A stretch of 64,000 nt of DNA, from assembly GCF_025847235.1 (NCBI RefSeq), contig NZ_JAOZEW010000010.1, positions 62,001-126,000 on the forward strand. Direction: 5' to 3'. Shown here piece by piece: positions 61,926 through 64,000 of the stretch; the stretch's first letter is position 1; each line of letters opens with the position of its first letter. The DNA comes from Flavobacterium shii (GTDB lineage: Bacteria > Bacteroidota > Bacteroidia > Flavobacteriales > Flavobacteriaceae). The notes beneath the pieces are model-generated. The model ran no database searches. It saw nothing but the letters and a program-made list of their open reading frames with translations, and was not told the origin of the DNA. The translations under genes were made by a program, and so were the position numbers.

Positions 61926-64000
61926 ATGAAAAAATATTTATTAATACTCCTGATGACCTTTGGGTTAAATAGTTACAGTCAAATTTTAAAAGGTGTTGTG
62001 GTTGATGTAAATGGAAACACTATTGAAAATGCTTATATTTTTAATACAAAAACCGAAAGTCACGCACATACCAACGAAATCGGAAACTTTAGTATCGAGA
62101 AATCTACCATTGGAGATGTTTTAAAGGTTAGTGCTTTAGGATATAAAAAAACAACCTATACCATATCCGAATCAGAGATTATAATTGCGCTAGAAGACGA
62201 TAGTTTTAAACTAGATGAAGTAGTAATTCAGCCTAAATTATTGGCAATGAATGTAATTTCGAAGATAGATTTGGAGGTAACTCCAGTAAACTCTTCACAA
62301 GAAATTTTACGTAAAGTACCAGGATTATTTATTGGTCAGCATGCAGGAGGAGGTAAAGCCGAGCAAATGTTTTTAAGAGGTTTTGATATTGATCACGGAA
62401 CCGATATTGCGATTACAGTTGATGGAATGCCAGTAAATATGGTTTCGCATGCACACGGACAAGGATATTCAGATTTACATTTTGTGATTCCCGAAACAGT
62501 AGATAAAATAGATTTTGGAAAAGGAGCATATTATGCCAATAAAGGCGATTTTGCAACAACAGGATATGTTGATTTTAAAACCAAAGACAGATTAGAAAAT
62601 AGTAGTATAGGTGTCGAAGTAGGACAGTTTAATACCTTTAGAACAGTTGGATTATTTGACTTATTAGGAAAACAAAAAAAGCAAAGCGCTTATATTGCTA
62701 CTGAATACATTATTACCGATGGACCTTTTGATTCTCCTCAAAATTTTAATAGAGTAAACTTATTAGGTAAATATTCGGCTATACTCGAAGATAATAGTAA
62801 AATATCGATTTTGGCTTCCCGTTTTTCAAGCAAATGGGATGCATCAGGACAAATACCACAACGATTGGTAGATCAAGGAATAATTTCGAGATTCGGATCA
62901 GTAGATGATACAGAAGGAGGGAATTCATCGAGAACCAATTTTAATGCTTCACTTCATAAACCAATTGATGAAAATACATTCTTAAAAGCCAATGCTTTTT
63001 ATACCAATTATGAGTTTGAATTGTATTCTAATTTCACCTTTTTCCTAAACGATCCAGTAAATGGAGATCAGATTAAGCAAAAAGAAAATAGAGATATTTA
63101 TGGAATGAATGCTGAATTGAATAAAAAGGTTAAAACAGATAAATTAGATTTAGGATTTCAATTAGGAGTAGGATTTCGTGCAGATGCCACAACCGATTCT
63201 GAACTTTCGCATACATTAAACAGAAGAACCGTTTTAGAACAAATTAAATTAGGAGATATCGATGAGTCTAATATTTTTACATATTTAAACTCAGAGATAA
63301 ACATTGGGAAATTAATTATAAACCCAGCCGTAAGAGTCGATTATTTTAAGTTTAATTATCAGGATAAATTATCGATAGATTACAAAACACAATCAGAGAA
63401 TAAAGTGAGAGTTTCGCCTAAGCTTAATTTTATTTATACTCAAAATAATAATTTGCAGTATTATCTTAAATCAGGAATAGGTTTTCACTCTAACGATACT
63501 AGGGTAGTAGTGGCTAATAAAGGAACAGATATCCTGCCTATTTCGATAGGAGCAGATCTAGGGACAATCTGGAAACCATTACCTAATTTAATTGTAAACT
63601 CAGCCTTATGGTATTTGTATCTACAACAAGAGTTTGTATACGTTGGCGATGCAGGAATTGTTGAGCCAAGCGGAAAAACAAGACGTATGGGAGTAGATTT
63701 AGGCTTACGTTACCAATTAAACCAATGGTTCTATTTTGACTTTGATGGGAATTATACTTATGCCCGTAGCATAGATGAACCTAAGGGAGAAAATTATATT
63801 CCGCTAGCACCAGATTTTACGACAACAGGAGGATTAAGTTTTCATAAATGGAATGGATTCTCTGGAGGAATACGTTACCGTTATTTAAAAAACCGCCCAG
63901 CTAATGAAGATAACTCTATTGTTGCCAATGGATATTTTGTTTGCGACATGAACTTGAACTATGATTATAAAAAAATCACGTTCGGAGTTTCAATCGACAA
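61926..64000 (+). CDS. TonB-dependent receptor (3' end outside window)
   Basis: The frame runs 691 codons to the right edge without a stop. It has a Sec signal peptide (LNSYSQ, about 19), a carboxypeptidase-regulatory-like domain (about 20-95), a plug domain (about 110-235; VPGLFIGQHAGGGKAEQMFLRGF) and the beginning of a 22-strand barrel. It takes up a substrate across the outer membrane with TonB energy; the ligand is unknown. It is divergent from the ECF sigma operon, which may control it. Confidence 0.9.
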   Translation, partial: MKKYLLILLMTFGLNSYSQILKGVVVDVNGNTIENAYIFNTKTESHAHTNEIGNFSIEKSTIGDVLKVSALGYKKTTYTISESEIIIALEDDSFKLDEVVIQPKLLAMNVISKIDLEVTPVNSSQEILRKVPGLFIGQHAGGGKAEQMFLRGFDIDHGTDIAITVDGMPVNMVSHAHGQGYSDLHFVIPETVDKIDFGKGAYYANKGDFATTGYVDFKTKDRLENSSIGVEVGQFNTFRTVGLFDLLGKQKKQSAYIATEYIITDGPFDSPQNFNRVNLLGKYSAILEDNSKISILASRFSSKWDASGQIPQRLVDQGIISRFGSVDDTEGGNSSRTNFNASLHKPIDENTFLKANAFYTNYEFELYSNFTFFLNDPVNGDQIKQKENRDIYGMNAELNKKVKTDKLDLGFQLGVGFRADATTDSELSHTLNRRTVLEQIKLGDIDESNIFTYLNSEINIGKLIINPAVRVDYFKFNYQDKLSIDYKTQSENKVRVSPKLNFIYTQNNNLQYYLKSGIGFHSNDTRVVVANKGTDILPISIGADLGTIWKPLPNLIVNSALWYLYLQQEFVYVGDAGIVEPSGKTRRMGVDLGLRYQLNQWFYFDFDGNYTYARSIDEPKGENYIPLAPDFTTTGGLSFHKWNGFSGGIRYRYLKNRPANEDNSIVANGYFVCDMNLNYDYKKITFGVSID

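Noticed and set aside
1..64000. tRNA or rRNA genes
   Set aside because: I scanned for T-loop words (GGTTCGAATCC-like) and rRNA-like GC-rich stretches and saw none in an intergenic position.

Overview
The window is AT-rich, compactly organised DNA from the Bacteroidota, most likely a Flavobacterium or close relative. The evidence is the TAnnTTTG promoter element upstream of several genes, weak Shine-Dalgarno sites, and the gene content: a CcsB-CcsA fusion, DUF1684, DUF2911 and DUF6428 proteins, a DUF2520-KdsC-UbiA-Maf gene row, a FAS1 protein, a TonB-dependent receptor, and BlaI/M56 and LytTR regulators.

Region 1 (about 1-18.4 kb) is a Mu-like transposable prophage or a derivative of one. A LexA/CI-type repressor (plus strand) faces a tightly packed minus-strand early operon: a small HTH protein, a MuA-like DDE transposase, a MuB-like ATPase, a second P-loop ATPase, several small proteins, a DUF3164 protein, a GemA-like protein and a small putative late activator. 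This ends at a hairpin terminator. A lysis cassette follows: a one-TM coiled-coil protein, a CHAP-like endolysin and a lipoprotein with a C-terminal TM segment that has unimolecular-spanin topology. No capsid, portal or tail gene is inside the window. Instead an unusual four-gene cassette follows: a secreted 444 aa protein, a leaderless 1000 aa subtilase, a leaderless 1137 aa protein whose C-terminus resembles pyroglutamyl peptidase (C15) but has Ser in place of the catalytic Cys, and a secreted 164 aa protein. The start of another gene runs off the left edge. This cassette is the best candidate for an undescribed system.

Region 2 (18.8-29.4 kb) holds a tandem universal stress protein, a FabH-type ketoacyl synthase, a LytS/LytR-type two-component pair next to a complete RND efflux operon (adaptor, pump, outer-membrane factor), and a secreted FAS1 protein.

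Region 3 (29.5-44.7 kb) holds a secreted RidA-like protein flanked by duplicated sequence, a 46 aa ORF, a serine hydrolase with TPRs, an M56/BlaI pair with a multi-half-site operator, an MFS transporter, a DUF1684-TatD-TcdA group, a HAD phosphatase, a DUF2911 protein, and an operon of PIG-L protein, 35 aa membrane protein and sodium-solute symporter.

Region 4 (44.7-64 kb) is mostly core genome: an outer-membrane barrel, MscS, Maf, UbiA, KdsC-like and DUF2520 genes, a VGIGT-repeat surface protein, the CcsBA cytochrome c synthetase, an arsenic operon (ArsR, DUF6428, arsenate-reductase-like, Acr3), a SUKH-like protein, a DoxX-like protein, an ECF sigma/anti-sigma pair, and a TonB-dependent receptor cut off by the right edge. 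Upstream of the receptor lies a decayed fragment matching the receptor's own interior. Intergenic spaces here carry several dispersed repeat families.
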